A DNA stretch of 64,000 nucleotides, taken from Hathewaya proteolytica DSM 3090. Lineage in GTDB: Bacteria; Bacillota; Clostridia; Clostridiales; Clostridiaceae. The DNA lies in assembly GCF_900142225.1 (NCBI RefSeq), contig NZ_FRAD01000014.1:1-64000 (forward strand), written 5' to 3'. Below the pieces are notes generated by a model that was not told the origin of the DNA, ran no database searches, and saw only the letters and a program-made list of their open reading frames with translations. Made by a program: the position numbers and the translations under genes. This document shows positions 34,748-44,431 of the stretch, piece after piece. Every line of letters starts with the position of its first letter. Positions within the stretch are counted from its first letter, which is position 1.

Positions 34748-36166
34748 TTACAACCTAAACAGACGCCTAAAGAATCCTTTTTCCAATTCTTCTTGAAGTT
34801 CATCTTCTAATTCCTCTATTATAATTTCCTTTTCCTTAACTTTAGCTTCTGCATCTTGGATTATTTTATTCTTACCTTGTATCACATCATCATTATTTTT
34901 TATAGTTTGTTCGTAAGATTCTATTATCCTGTTGCTCTCCATTAGCTCTTCTTCTAACCTATCCTTTTGTGACTTTATTATATTTAGTTCACTTAGATAA
35001 TTTTCTATGGCATCTTTTTCTATGTCATATGACTTTATTTTATCTAAAACCATATTCTGTTTATTTATAATGCTATTTTTTAAATTTTCCACATTTCCCT
35101 CTATGGCCTTTCTTATTTCCTCAGAGCATTCTTCTTCAGGCTTATCCTCTAAATTTCTCTCATTGTCCGCACTGTCATTCACTTTGTTTTCTATCAATGT
35201 CTTAATATCTAAATTTTCCATAATACCACTCACACCTCTTTTAAGGGATTCTTTTTTGCATTTTATGCAGAATTTTTCTACAACATAGCTCTCGCAAACA
35301 GTGAAATTCATATTTTCAAATTTCAATATATCAATGTTGTTTACACTGCAAAGGGGCGTTGTAGTGAGCATGGACTTATTTTCCCTCCAAACAGCGTACA
35401 TTTCCTCTTGTTCTATGATATCAATTTTTTCTATTTTATGGATACTATGATGAATTTTCTGCTTTGTCAATTTTAGTTCCTTATCTAAAATTACAATTCT
35501 AACTGACCATATGGATGCAACGTGTTCCACCATAGCCACAATGGTAAATCCATGCTTTTTCTTTACATCTAAACTCTCAATCTCGCCTCTTACATTTAAC
35601 AGCTTTATTTCATCGCTCCACAGCTGAGATTTGTAGCCTCTATAGAAGATGTAGTTTTTGCTAAACATCTTATCCACATAATAAAGGCCAATTTCTTGGA
35701 AATTATTATCCATTACACAATGCTTGTACCTAAGTGCCTTATTCAGGCTGTGTAGTACATTTTTCTTCACCGATTCTTCTTCGTATATGTAATGAATAAG
35801 TACATTTTTTACTTTGTTAGAATTATTTTTCAAGATGGCTATTATATTTATATTTCCACTTTCAATGAACATATGGGCATTGCATATCTTATAATTACCT
35901 GAATAGTAGGAATACAGTATGCCCGTATTTATATTTTCATCTTGCAATATGCTACATTTCAAATCCTCTCCTTGTCTAAATAGCATATATATACTTCTAC
36001 TGTCCTCCACGTAGACGCTTATCTCTTCTATGTCCCTACCCATATTCTTTGTAAATGATTTTAAAGCATCCTTTGTATTATCTACATATAGTACAAGTTC
36101 CTTTTCTTGATTTTTTTCAAAGGTATACATACAATCTTCTTTGTAAACTCGTATATACTTCTCCAT
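34748..36166 (-). CDS. Uncharacterised protein with C-terminal coiled coil
   Basis: This 472-residue protein is not recognised. The first 290 residues look like a beta-rich domain with short strands and many aromatic residues, possibly a propeller-like fold. A short Cys-containing motif (CIKCKK, near residues 305) follows, then a long charged coiled coil from about 360 to 460. No signal peptide or membrane helix is seen. It is divergent from the Cys-rich gene at 36306, with a 139-nt shared upstream region. Confidence 0.65.
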   Translation of the reverse strand: MEKYIRVYKEDCMYTFEKNQEKELVLYVDNTKDALKSFTKNMGRDIEEISVYVEDSRSIYMLFRQGEDLKCSILQDENINTGILYSYYSGNYKICNAHMFIESGNINIIAILKNNSNKVKNVLIHYIYEEESVKKNVLHSLNKALRYKHCVMDNNFQEIGLYYVDKMFSKNYIFYRGYKSQLWSDEIKLLNVRGEIESLDVKKKHGFTIVAMVEHVASIWSVRIVILDKELKLTKQKIHHSIHKIEKIDIIEQEEMYAVWRENKSMLTTTPLCSVNNIDILKFENMNFTVCESYVVEKFCIKCKKESLKRGVSGIMENLDIKTLIENKVNDSADNERNLEDKPEEECSEEIRKAIEGNVENLKNSIINKQNMVLDKIKSYDIEKDAIENYLSELNIIKSQKDRLEEELMESNRIIESYEQTIKNNDDVIQGKNKIIQDAEAKVKEKEIIIEELEDELQEELEKGFFRRLFRL

Positions 36167-36240
36167 ACCGCTATCACCTTCACCCTATGATTTTCCTATT
36201 ACAATATATTCTTTGAGCAAAAAAAATATGATTTTATCTC

Positions 36241-36266
36241 ACATATAATGTATATTTTCATATTAT
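36241..36266 (+). promoter_or_regulatory. Candidate SigK-type (sporulation) promoter
   Basis: AC (36241-36242), 16 nt, then CATATTAT (36259-36266) fit the SigK pattern AC-N16-CATAnnnT. The first base after would be about 36273, 33 nt before the start of the Cys-rich gene. The pattern is short, so chance is possible. Confidence 0.35.
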
Positions 36267-36305
36267 GTAATAGATGAATATTATATTTTTAAGGAGGCTA
36301 CAATT

Positions 36306-37190
36306 ATGGCACTTATGCCAATTTCAGAAATAAAATGTCCTATAGACATTACAGAACTACCCCAATATACAGGTTTTGAACAATATCAACAGGTTATAGC
36401 TATAGAAGTTCCCGTAGTATACGATCAATGCCTTATAAAAAAATGTTTACTAGACGAAGAGGATCCAAGAATACTAGGAGCGACCCCTATATGTCCGGAA
36501 CATTCCTACACAGCTGTTTCTGGATTAACCGCTGAATTTAAGAACGTTGCAGTTGGTACACCTGTTAATTTTAGAGGTTTTCGAGATTTCAAAGTCACAA
36601 TAAACAGTGTATCAAGCACTACTGTGTCATCTACCCAAAAATCTGTAACTATTAACTATGAACTTGAATTTATAGCAGAAGTTTTTCTAGGAGCAGACTC
36701 CGAGTCCGAAACCATTACTATAAGTAACTTAACAGAGACGGTGTTGTTGGATTATCCTTCTAATGTTTCACAAATTTCTGTTTCAACAAATAGTTCCCCT
36801 AACTCCTTATCATCTCCAACTTTTAAAATCGTTTTATTACCTGATATTGCAAATTCAGGTGCTTACTTCATTTATGAACCAACCGGCGGTGGTGGTGGTG
36901 GTGGCCAAGGCAACGATAAAGTAGATGTTACAGCATACTTTAACATCTGTTATACGTTGATGATAAAAGTTGAATTAGAATCTCAGATTCTTATACCATT
37001 CTATGGATTCTATAACACTGGCAAAACTTGTTCTTCCTCAGCAGATACTTGTCCTTGCATTCAGTGTTTAAACACTGCACCAGGACCATTCTATCCACCT
37101 ATAGACTTCTCAGTGTTTGATTGTGTTTCTTCAACCCCATTATTACAGAGGGGAGAGAAAGCGCCTTTAGCAACTCCAACTAATGAGTAA
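36306..37190 (+). CDS. Cys-rich protein, possible spore surface protein
   Basis: This 294-residue protein is not recognised. It has no signal peptide. Cysteines cluster near the N-terminus (residues 11, 40, 46, 61) and C-terminus (CSSSADTCPCIQC), with a Ser/Thr-rich beta-type middle and a run of eight glycines near residue 198. The shape, the possible SigK promoter and the AAGGAGG ribosome site suggest a late sporulation coat or exosporium protein, but this is only a guess. A terminator follows at 37194. Confidence 0.6.
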   Translation: MALMPISEIKCPIDITELPQYTGFEQYQQVIAIEVPVVYDQCLIKKCLLDEEDPRILGATPICPEHSYTAVSGLTAEFKNVAVGTPVNFRGFRDFKVTINSVSSTTVSSTQKSVTINYELEFIAEVFLGADSESETITISNLTETVLLDYPSNVSQISVSTNSSPNSLSSPTFKIVLLPDIANSGAYFIYEPTGGGGGGGQGNDKVDVTAYFNICYTLMIKVELESQILIPFYGFYNTGKTCSSSADTCPCIQCLNTAPGPFYPPIDFSVFDCVSSTPLLQRGEKAPLATPTNE

Positions 37191-37193
37191 CCA

Positions 37194-37229
37194 AAAAGAG
37201 ACCCTGCTTTTAGCAGAGCCTCTTTTTTT
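37194..37229 (+). terminator. Intrinsic terminator after Cys-rich gene
   Basis: AAGAGACCCTGCT and AGCAGAGCCTCTT pair with small internal mismatch and are followed by TTTTTTT. Confidence 0.82.
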
Positions 37230-37257
37230 ATCTTTTAAATGAAACTTAACACTCTCT

Positions 37258-38406
37258 TCAATAAAATACTTCCTCGTAAATATCCTTTATAGCTTCCACA
37301 AAGCGTTCCATATCCTTCATGGTATTAAAATACCCCGGAGTCACCCTAACTACACCCTGTCTCTCTGTGTTTATACACTTGTGGATCATGGCCGCACAAT
37401 GGTATCCAGTTCTAACGGCTATATTCCTTTTATTTAAAGCAGTCCCCACCTCTGAAGGTTCCATATAATCAATATTTATGGCTAGGGCACCTGCTCTTCT
37501 AGCCCTTATATCACCGTAAATCTTCACATAGCTGAGTTTTGCCAGTTCCCTTACAAGGTATTTTATAAATTCATTTTCTTTTTTATCTATTCTTTCAGGC
37601 GTTTCTTTTTTAATAAATTTAATACCTTCACAAAGTCCTATTATGCCGGGAATATTGAGAGTTCCGCTTTCAAACTTATCTGGCACCATGGAAGGTTGAA
37701 TCAATTCCAGTGAATTACTACCCGTGCCACCCATTTTTAATGGATTTACAATATCACATACACTTTCACTTATATACAGCCCGCCTATTCCCTGAGGTCC
37801 TAAAAGACCCTTGTGACCTGGGAACGCTAAAATGTCTATATTCTCTTCCTTTACATCTATATTCAGCTTTCCAGCACTTTGAGCTGCATCCACCATAAAT
37901 ATTATGCCGTGTTTTTTGCACAATCGACCTATATCCTTTATATCCTGGATAGTTCCCAATACGTTAGATACGTGGTTCACCACCATAAGCTTGGTATTTT
38001 CCCTAATGGCCCTTTCTAAATCTACCATATTGAGTTCCCCTAGCTCATTTACAGGTACAATAGTATTGGTGACTCCCATTTGTTCCATAAACTTTATAGG
38101 TCTTAAAACTGCATTGTGTTCTATGGCTGTGGTGACAACGTGGTCACCCTTTTTTAAGGCTCCCTGTATAGCCGTGTTAATAGATTCCGTAGCACCACTT
38201 GTAAAAAATATATTTGAAGGGTTATCTATATTAAACAATTCTTTTATAAGTAGTCTAGTCTCTAAAATCTTCTCTTCAACAATTTCAGATAATTTATAGC
38301 TGCCCCTACCAGCGTTGACACCATACTTTTCTATATACTCTCTCATCTTTCGTCCTACATTGGGTGCCTTTGGATAAGTTGTGGCACCATTATCAAGATA
38401 TATCAC
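37258..38406 (-). CDS. Cysteine desulfurase family protein (class V aminotransferase)
   Basis: This 382-residue PLP enzyme matches the cysteine desulfurase family: MIYLDNGATTYPKAP, FTSGATESINTAIQ, MVDAAQSAGK, and PGHKGLLGPQG with the PLP lysine. Cys residues in YHCAAMIHKC near the C-terminus may be the persulfide or selenide carrier. In this family some members serve sulfur and some selenium mobilisation. A DUF3343 protein nearby and four selenoprotein genes in the window make a selenium role worth testing. Confidence 0.88.
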   Translation of the reverse strand: MIYLDNGATTYPKAPNVGRKMREYIEKYGVNAGRGSYKLSEIVEEKILETRLLIKELFNIDNPSNIFFTSGATESINTAIQGALKKGDHVVTTAIEHNAVLRPIKFMEQMGVTNTIVPVNELGELNMVDLERAIRENTKLMVVNHVSNVLGTIQDIKDIGRLCKKHGIIFMVDAAQSAGKLNIDVKEENIDILAFPGHKGLLGPQGIGGLYISESVCDIVNPLKMGGTGSNSLELIQPSMVPDKFESGTLNIPGIIGLCEGIKFIKKETPERIDKKENEFIKYLVRELAKLSYVKIYGDIRARRAGALAINIDYMEPSEVGTALNKRNIAVRTGYHCAAMIHKCINTERQGVVRVTPGYFNTMKDMERFVEAIKDIYEEVFY

Positions 38407-38480
38407 ATAATCACTCCTTTTAACATAAGTTATAATTATATAATATTAATGTAGGCTATAATAGGTACTACTTTTCTATA

Positions 38481-40103
38481 CTATTTGATTATATTCTCTC
38501 CCATTGCAATTCTCTTTTCTGCGTTGTCAACGATTTCATCTGGATATCCAATGTGTTTTAATATTCTTATGGCATTACGTGTTGGTGATACACCTTTTTT
38601 TATAAGGTAATCAAATATAAATTCATTTTCCTTCACGTCTTCTCTAAAGTAATAACATTCATACTTATCATTCAATAACTTTGTCAGCTCTAAATCGTGA
38701 GTAGCCACCAATACTAAGGCATTATTTTTGTCTAAGTAACTTAATATTTCCGTTGCTGCACTTACTCTCTCCACAGGATTTGTGCCTCGGAATATTTCAT
38801 CAATAAGAGCTAATACTGGCATCTCTTCATTGCACTTCTTTATGATCCTGAGTATGCCCTCAACCTCTCCATAGTAATAACTCTTTCCACTTAATAAATT
38901 GTCTTCAGGACTTATGGAACTTAAGGTGTAAAAATAAGAGGATTCATACGATTTTGCATTACAAGTACAAATAGTTTGAGCCATAACCGCGTTGGCCCCT
39001 ATGGTCCTTAAAAATGTAGATTTTCCAGCCATATTTGAACCTGTAAGGATTATACCTCTTTCATCCATGGTTATATCATTGGGTACTGGATTTTCTAACA
39101 TAGGATGGTAAATTCCTTTTGCATTGATGTACCTTCCGTTGTTTTTCAGCTGTGGCACGCAATACTTATCTTGCTCCATTCCTTCTCTGTAGGATGCTAT
39201 GGAAATAAGAGCATCCAGTTCACCTATGTTAAAGTAAATATTTTTCAATTCCTCTTTTACATTTAATTTGTTAAGTTCTTTTATAACAGAGTAAAAGGCT
39301 CTTTCCTTCATAAAAGTGATAATATTTATGTATTCTAAAAAGGAGTCTATGAAATCATTTCCCGTTTTCATGCTCATAGCTGCAGCTTTTTTTCTTACAG
39401 TTTCACACTTTTTAGCGGAAGTAGCTAGAGGCTCTGTATATACCTTAAGTTCGTCTACTTTGATTTTCCCAAGCTTACCAGCCCCACTTATAAGGTATCC
39501 AAGGTATTTCATAGATTCCATGTATGTAGACAACGTGACCTCAGTTTTATAGTGAAACATTATATCCACAACCACCAGTGTAAGTATGAGCAGCAATTTA
39601 TTTATGCTAAAACCGGAAAATATCAGCCATATAATTGCCATAAAGTTCATCAAAGGCAATAAATAAAATAGGTACCTTATGGCGCTTTGATCTTTGAAAT
39701 CATCCCATAGCATATCAAATACATCATTTTTATTCTTTCCTATTTTAGAAAGCTCTAGTTGCACTTGCATTCTCTCATTGTATTTTTCCTGAAAAAATCT
39801 TATTTTCTTATCTCTTTCCTTAAGCTTATCCTCTTCCATCAAAGGAGTTCTAAGCATACTATATAGAACCTGTTGTCCAACGGTAGTTTGGTTTCTATCT
39901 ATCTTGCAAAACACTTGTTCTAAGTTAAGGTCCTCAAAGGTATTGTCGTCAATATAGAAGTCCAATAACTCTCTTCCCTTTAATATATCAAATAAAGAAC
40001 GTATGCTTTTAAAATTTCTTTTTATCTTGCTCTCCTTTCTCCAACTTTTTCGGATTTTCTCCATATTTTTCTCTTCGCCAAATATACCCATATTATCATT
40101 CAC
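38481..40103 (-). CDS. MutS-family ATPase with membrane helices
   Basis: This 540-residue protein has the MutS core in its C-terminal half: the Walker A GSNMAGKSTFLRTIGAN, then SGKSYYYGEVEGI, LIDEIFRGTNPVER and ATHDLEL. The N-terminal half lacks the mismatch-binding domain. Between lies a hydrophobic pair of helices (YLFYLLPLMNFMAIIWLIFSGF, LLLILTLVVVDIMF), near residues 155-200, so it may be membrane-bound. This is a MutS relative with an unknown role, not the main mismatch repair protein. Its start overlaps the acetyltransferase end by one base. Confidence 0.82.
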   Translation of the reverse strand: MNDNMGIFGEEKNMEKIRKSWRKESKIKRNFKSIRSLFDILKGRELLDFYIDDNTFEDLNLEQVFCKIDRNQTTVGQQVLYSMLRTPLMEEDKLKERDKKIRFFQEKYNERMQVQLELSKIGKNKNDVFDMLWDDFKDQSAIRYLFYLLPLMNFMAIIWLIFSGFSINKLLLILTLVVVDIMFHYKTEVTLSTYMESMKYLGYLISGAGKLGKIKVDELKVYTEPLATSAKKCETVRKKAAAMSMKTGNDFIDSFLEYINIITFMKERAFYSVIKELNKLNVKEELKNIYFNIGELDALISIASYREGMEQDKYCVPQLKNNGRYINAKGIYHPMLENPVPNDITMDERGIILTGSNMAGKSTFLRTIGANAVMAQTICTCNAKSYESSYFYTLSSISPEDNLLSGKSYYYGEVEGILRIIKKCNEEMPVLALIDEIFRGTNPVERVSAATEILSYLDKNNALVLVATHDLELTKLLNDKYECYYFREDVKENEFIFDYLIKKGVSPTRNAIRILKHIGYPDEIVDNAEKRIAMGENIIK

Positions 40104-40552
40104 TACCTTTCTCTTAACATTTCAATATGAGGTATATTTTCCTCAATATACACACTTGAAGTTTTTCTAAATCCCTCTGATTCATAAAATTCCACAAGAT
40201 GCTCTTGCGCACTTATTCTTATGGAGCTTTCACCCAAATTATACATTATGAAATCAAAGGCCTTATGTATAGCTTCTCTAGCGTATCCTCTTCTTCTGTA
40301 TGAAGGGTTCACAAGCAATCTACCAATGGACACTTCTCCGTAGGCAACTCCCCTCTCCAATATTCTCAAATACGCTATGATCTCCCCACTCACGTAATTC
40401 ATCAAAAACAAGTGATATGCATCATCATCCTTATTATCCCTATCAGGAGATGAACATTTTTGTTCCTCTACGAACACCTTCGTCCTTATTTCAAAAATTC
40501 GATCTATATCATGTTTTTCAAGATTTGACAGTTTATCTATTCTCCAATCCAT
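40103..40552 (-). CDS. GNAT acetyltransferase, ElaA-like
   Basis: This 149-residue protein fits the GNAT fold: RTKVFVEEQKCSSPDRDNKD (ElaA-like start), then IAYLRILE and the acetyl-CoA loop RLLVNPSYRRRGYAREAI. The substrate is unknown. It probably shares a transcript with the MutS-like gene, which begins at its stop. Confidence 0.85.
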   Translation of the reverse strand: MDWRIDKLSNLEKHDIDRIFEIRTKVFVEEQKCSSPDRDNKDDDAYHLFLMNYVSGEIIAYLRILERGVAYGEVSIGRLLVNPSYRRRGYAREAIHKAFDFIMYNLGESSIRISAQEHLVEFYESEGFRKTSSVYIEENIPHIEMLRER

Positions 40553-40653
40553 TATGAGCCTCCCTTAATTAAAATAATACTGACCATACTATTATACCAA
40601 ATTTTATTATTTAATTTAACATTATCAAAAGAAATCATATTATTTTTATAGCA

Positions 40654-40700
40654 AAAAGAACTACAAAACTATTATTAAAATATTTTTGTAGTTCAAAATT
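40654..40700 (-). terminator. Intrinsic terminator after galK
   Basis: On the minus strand GAACTACAAAA pairs with TTTTGTAGTTC over an AT-rich loop and TTTTTG follows. It ends the galT-galK unit. Confidence 0.85.
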
Positions 40701-40715
40701 CAAGTCTGTATTTTA

Positions 40716-41885
40716 TTATAGTTTTATTTGTAGAACACCATCGCCAATATCGCTTAGGTACAACTCCGGCTCATATCCAATGATAGTTTTGTAGTTTTCT
40801 ATCATATTTTTCCCGAATTCTTCAAGGTTATCCTTTTTTACAATGGCTAAGGCACATCCTCCAAAACCAGCGCCTGTCATTCTTGCGCCAATGCACCCCT
40901 TTATCTTTAATGCTTCTTCTACAATAACATCTAGCTCTCTTCCCGTAACTTCGTACAAATCTCTAAGAGAATTGTGAGATTCTACAAGAAGCTGACCGAA
41001 CTTGATGATATCACCCTCATGAAGACATTTAAAGGCTTCTTTAACCCTTATATTTTCCATAACCACGTGGCGAACTCTATTTTTAAGAACCTTTTCATCT
41101 AATAGAGCTTCACATTTACTTAGCTCATCCTCTGTAATTTCACAAAGATACTTTATAGGTTTTTCCTTTGAAATTATTTCAAGGGCTCTATCACACTCAC
41201 TTCTTCTTTCATTGTACTTAGACTCATTCAGCGCCCTTCTCTTGTTTGTGTTCATAAGCACTAAAGAGTAATCTTTAAGATCCACAGGGGCATACTTATA
41301 CTCTAAAGTATTGCAATCTAGAAGTATGGCTTTTTTCTCCATACCCATGGCTACAGCAAATTGATCCATTATCCCACAATTTACCCCCACAAACTGATTT
41401 TCAGCCTTCTGGCTTAATTTTGCAAGGTCCACAAGACTAATTCTGCAATCGTTGAATAACACATTAATTATATACGCTACTAGAACCTCTAAAGAAGCCG
41501 AAGAAGATAGTCCCGCTCCATTTGGTATGTCTCCACTTATAAGCAGCTCCATGCCCCCTACCTTATAACCTGCATCCTTTAAAGTTTTTATGACACCCTT
41601 TGGATAGTTGGCCCAATCATCTTCTTCCTTGTACTCAATTTGGTCAATGTTAAAGTCCACAGCGAGCTCAAAATTCGTTGAAGCCAGCCTTACAAGGTTG
41701 TCTTTTCTTTTTCTAACAATACCAAAGGTTCCAAATTCCAGGGCACATGGAAACACAAGGCCTCCATTGTAATCTATATGTTCTCCGATTAAGTTTACCC
41801 TGCCTGGAGAACTAAATCCGGAAATTGTTTCTTTATTTTCTCCATAAAGCTCTTCAAATCTATCTACTAATTGATCTAAATTCAT
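40716..41885 (-). CDS. galK: Galactokinase
   Basis: This 389-residue GHMP kinase has the galactokinase signature SPGRVNLIGEHIDYNGGLVFP near residue 27-46, the ATP loop GDIPNGAGLSSSAS and the third motif MTGAGFGGCALAIV. It phosphorylates galactose to galactose-1-phosphate for the Leloir pathway. It follows galT by 19 nt, so both come from one transcript; no galE or galM is nearby. Confidence 0.96.
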   Translation of the reverse strand: MNLDQLVDRFEELYGENKETISGFSSPGRVNLIGEHIDYNGGLVFPCALEFGTFGIVRKRKDNLVRLASTNFELAVDFNIDQIEYKEEDDWANYPKGVIKTLKDAGYKVGGMELLISGDIPNGAGLSSSASLEVLVAYIINVLFNDCRISLVDLAKLSQKAENQFVGVNCGIMDQFAVAMGMEKKAILLDCNTLEYKYAPVDLKDYSLVLMNTNKRRALNESKYNERRSECDRALEIISKEKPIKYLCEITEDELSKCEALLDEKVLKNRVRHVVMENIRVKEAFKCLHEGDIIKFGQLLVESHNSLRDLYEVTGRELDVIVEEALKIKGCIGARMTGAGFGGCALAIVKKDNLEEFGKNMIENYKTIIGYEPELYLSDIGDGVLQIKL

Positions 41886-41904
41886 TTTGTAATTCCCCTT
41901 ATAC

Positions 41905-42885
41905 TTATATTTTCCTTAAAAACTTTTCGTATGCTTCTCGCAGTTCTTCCGCAGTTTCTTCCACGGCTCTTGGATTACACGCTGCCCAAGCTCCGGTTTC
42001 AGAAGATGCATTGTACTTTATTTTATCCTTAGATCTTAAAGGTGGATAAAACTCCACATGAAAATGATAGTAATCATCGTAATTCCCGTACTCTGGTGAG
42101 TTTACAGGTGCCTGGTGAATGCACATCATATATGGAAATCTTCTATCAAACAGTGCATCAAAAGTCCCCGACATCTTGCGGATAATATCTGCAAAGGATG
42201 TCTTTACGGAATCCTTAAAGTCTGTTATTTTTGAATAATGTGCTTTTGCACTTATGAAAACTCCATAGGGGTAATCGGTGAAAAAGGGAAGATAAGCCAC
42301 AAAATCATCATTTTCCATGATAACCCTTTGCTTAAAATCCTGTTCTTCTTTGTTCATCCTGCATATTAAACATTCATTATTCTTTTCATAGTAATCTCTG
42401 CAGTTATTTAGCTCTGTCTTAATTTTAAGAGGCATAACTGAATAACCATATATTTGTCCATGGGGATGGGGCATAGTTACGCCTACCTCTTCTCCTCTGT
42501 TTTCAAATTGAAAAATATACTTTATTTTTTCGTCCTTTTCCAGTTCTTCATATCTTTCACACCACAAATCCACAAGCTTTCTCACATGCGGCAACGGTAA
42601 TTCGCTGAGTACAGCATTGTGCTCCTTTGAGTATAGTATGACTTCGCACTTTCCATAGCTTTCCCTGGTGGTATAAAAATCACTGCCTACGCTATCTGGT
42701 ATAGGTGGATTTTGACTTAGCGCTGGAAAATCGTTGTCGTATTTATAAACCTGAAAATCCTCTGGAACTTTTCCAGATCCGGGACAAAAAGGACACCAAT
42801 CCTTTGGCATCTGTGGCCTATTTTGTCTATGAGATGCCACCATGGTCCAATCGCCTAATAGTGGATTATATCTTAACTCTGCCAT
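41905..42885 (-). CDS. galT: Galactose-1-phosphate uridylyltransferase
   Basis: This 326-residue protein has the GalT signature with the catalytic His-Pro-His (TMPHPHGQIYGY) and zinc-binding residues (CPFCPGS near the N-terminus). It exchanges galactose-1-phosphate and UDP-glucose, giving UDP-galactose, which the Glf enzyme could feed on. It is the first gene of the galT-galK pair. Confidence 0.96.
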   Translation of the reverse strand: MAELRYNPLLGDWTMVASHRQNRPQMPKDWCPFCPGSGKVPEDFQVYKYDNDFPALSQNPPIPDSVGSDFYTTRESYGKCEVILYSKEHNAVLSELPLPHVRKLVDLWCERYEELEKDEKIKYIFQFENRGEEVGVTMPHPHGQIYGYSVMPLKIKTELNNCRDYYEKNNECLICRMNKEEQDFKQRVIMENDDFVAYLPFFTDYPYGVFISAKAHYSKITDFKDSVKTSFADIIRKMSGTFDALFDRRFPYMMCIHQAPVNSPEYGNYDDYYHFHVEFYPPLRSKDKIKYNASSETGAWAACNPRAVEETAEELREAYEKFLRKI

Positions 42886-42975
42886 AATTATTTACCTCCA
42901 AACAGAAAACCTTTTCTATAACATAATAAATTTACTGTTATTATACCATATGGAATAACAACAGTAAATATTAGT

Positions 42976-44214
42976 TTAATCATTAAAATAGTGATATTTA
43001 TTCTCTTCATCAATTTTATCTAGATTATTATACGTATCTCGTGTTGTAGATAGCTCTTTTTTCCTTAAGGAACTATTTATTAATTTTTTTATTATATCCT
43101 GAATAACTGCAAAGGTTGGAACACCTAGTACCATTCCTGTAAACCCAAAAATACCGCCAAAAAGCAATATGGAGAATAGCACCCAAAAACTGTCCACACC
43201 TATGGAATCTCCTAAAATTTTAGGGCCAAGTATGTTCCCATCAAATTGTTGAAGTATGAGTATAAAGATTATAAAATACAAACATTTTTCTGGATTTACC
43301 ATAAGTATTATCAAGCCAGAAGGTATAGCTCCGATAAAAGGTCCAAAGAAAGGTATAATGTTTGTAACTCCCACAATAACACTGATGAGCATAGCATAAG
43401 GCATTTTAGCAAAGTACATAAACACAAAACAAATAACTCCTATTATAAGGGAATCTAATATTTTGCCGTTTACAAATCCACTGAACATCTTGTTTGCAAA
43501 TCTCATTTCCTCTAGAATTGCATTGGCTTTGTTTAAATTGAAGCAGCTATATAATACTTTTTTTGCCTGTGCCGCAAATTTTGTTCTATTGCTTAAGATG
43601 TATATAGCCACAATTATCCCAACAAAAGCATCCTTTATGAAATTCACAAACCCAAACACACCGATGGAAAATCCACTTAACAGTGATTTAAAATTGGGAA
43701 TTATAGTGGATTCCAGCCAATCCTGAAAATTTATATTCATGCTCTGTCCGAACTTTTCTACATATCCGTTTATTGTTGGATTTCTTTGCAATATTCCTTG
43801 AACCCACTCTATAAGCTGGTTTACATTGTAAGGTAAGTCCTGCAAAATCCTCATGATACTTGTGTAAACCTGTGGAATCACAAGGTATAACAATGTGACA
43901 ACCATAGCTAAACCAAAAAGTATACTTAAAAATATACTTATACTCTTATTAAATCTCTGTCTCTTTTCTTTTGACTTTATTACTTTAACTGTGAGTTGTT
44001 CTGACTTCCTCCAAATATAATTGCACACTGGTATAAGAAGGTATGCTATGACTCCCCCATAAATAAAAGGTCTTAATATTCTCATCAACCTTTCAAAGGC
44101 AAAATGCACATCCTTTATTTTGAATATGGAGAAGAAAAATAATATGCTAAGTGCCAAAACAAAAAAACAAACTAATGCAATTTTGAGGTACTTTTTATAA
44201 TTACCTTTGTTCAA
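42976..44214 (-). CDS. AI-2E family transporter
   Basis: This 412-residue protein has about seven to eight hydrophobic segments and the AI-2E (PerM/YtvI) pattern, including NIIPFFGPFIGAIPSGLIIL, LQQFDGNILGPKILGDSIGVDSFWVL. Members export or import small molecules; some are Na+/H+ antiporters. The substrate is unknown. The 217 nt before its start hold no feature I can name. Confidence 0.87.
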   Translation of the reverse strand: MNKGNYKKYLKIALVCFFVLALSILFFFSIFKIKDVHFAFERLMRILRPFIYGGVIAYLLIPVCNYIWRKSEQLTVKVIKSKEKRQRFNKSISIFLSILFGLAMVVTLLYLVIPQVYTSIMRILQDLPYNVNQLIEWVQGILQRNPTINGYVEKFGQSMNINFQDWLESTIIPNFKSLLSGFSIGVFGFVNFIKDAFVGIIVAIYILSNRTKFAAQAKKVLYSCFNLNKANAILEEMRFANKMFSGFVNGKILDSLIIGVICFVFMYFAKMPYAMLISVIVGVTNIIPFFGPFIGAIPSGLIILMVNPEKCLYFIIFILILQQFDGNILGPKILGDSIGVDSFWVLFSILLFGGIFGFTGMVLGVPTFAVIQDIIKKLINSSLRKKELSTTRDTYNNLDKIDEENKYHYFND

Positions 44215-44431
44215 TTTATTTAAATTCTGTTACGTAAAACTTATAGAGACTGAATGCAATTTAAGGCCCTATAACATTGCCAGTTTTAATGTAACTCCTC
44301 CTAGTTTATTTATGAATATTTACGCTGCAACATACGTAGTTCTATCACAACTAAATTATACTAAAAAATTGTATATAAAACTACCCCATTTCAACTTCAT
44401 TTTCTCCTATTTAATCTACTTTAGTTTAAAT

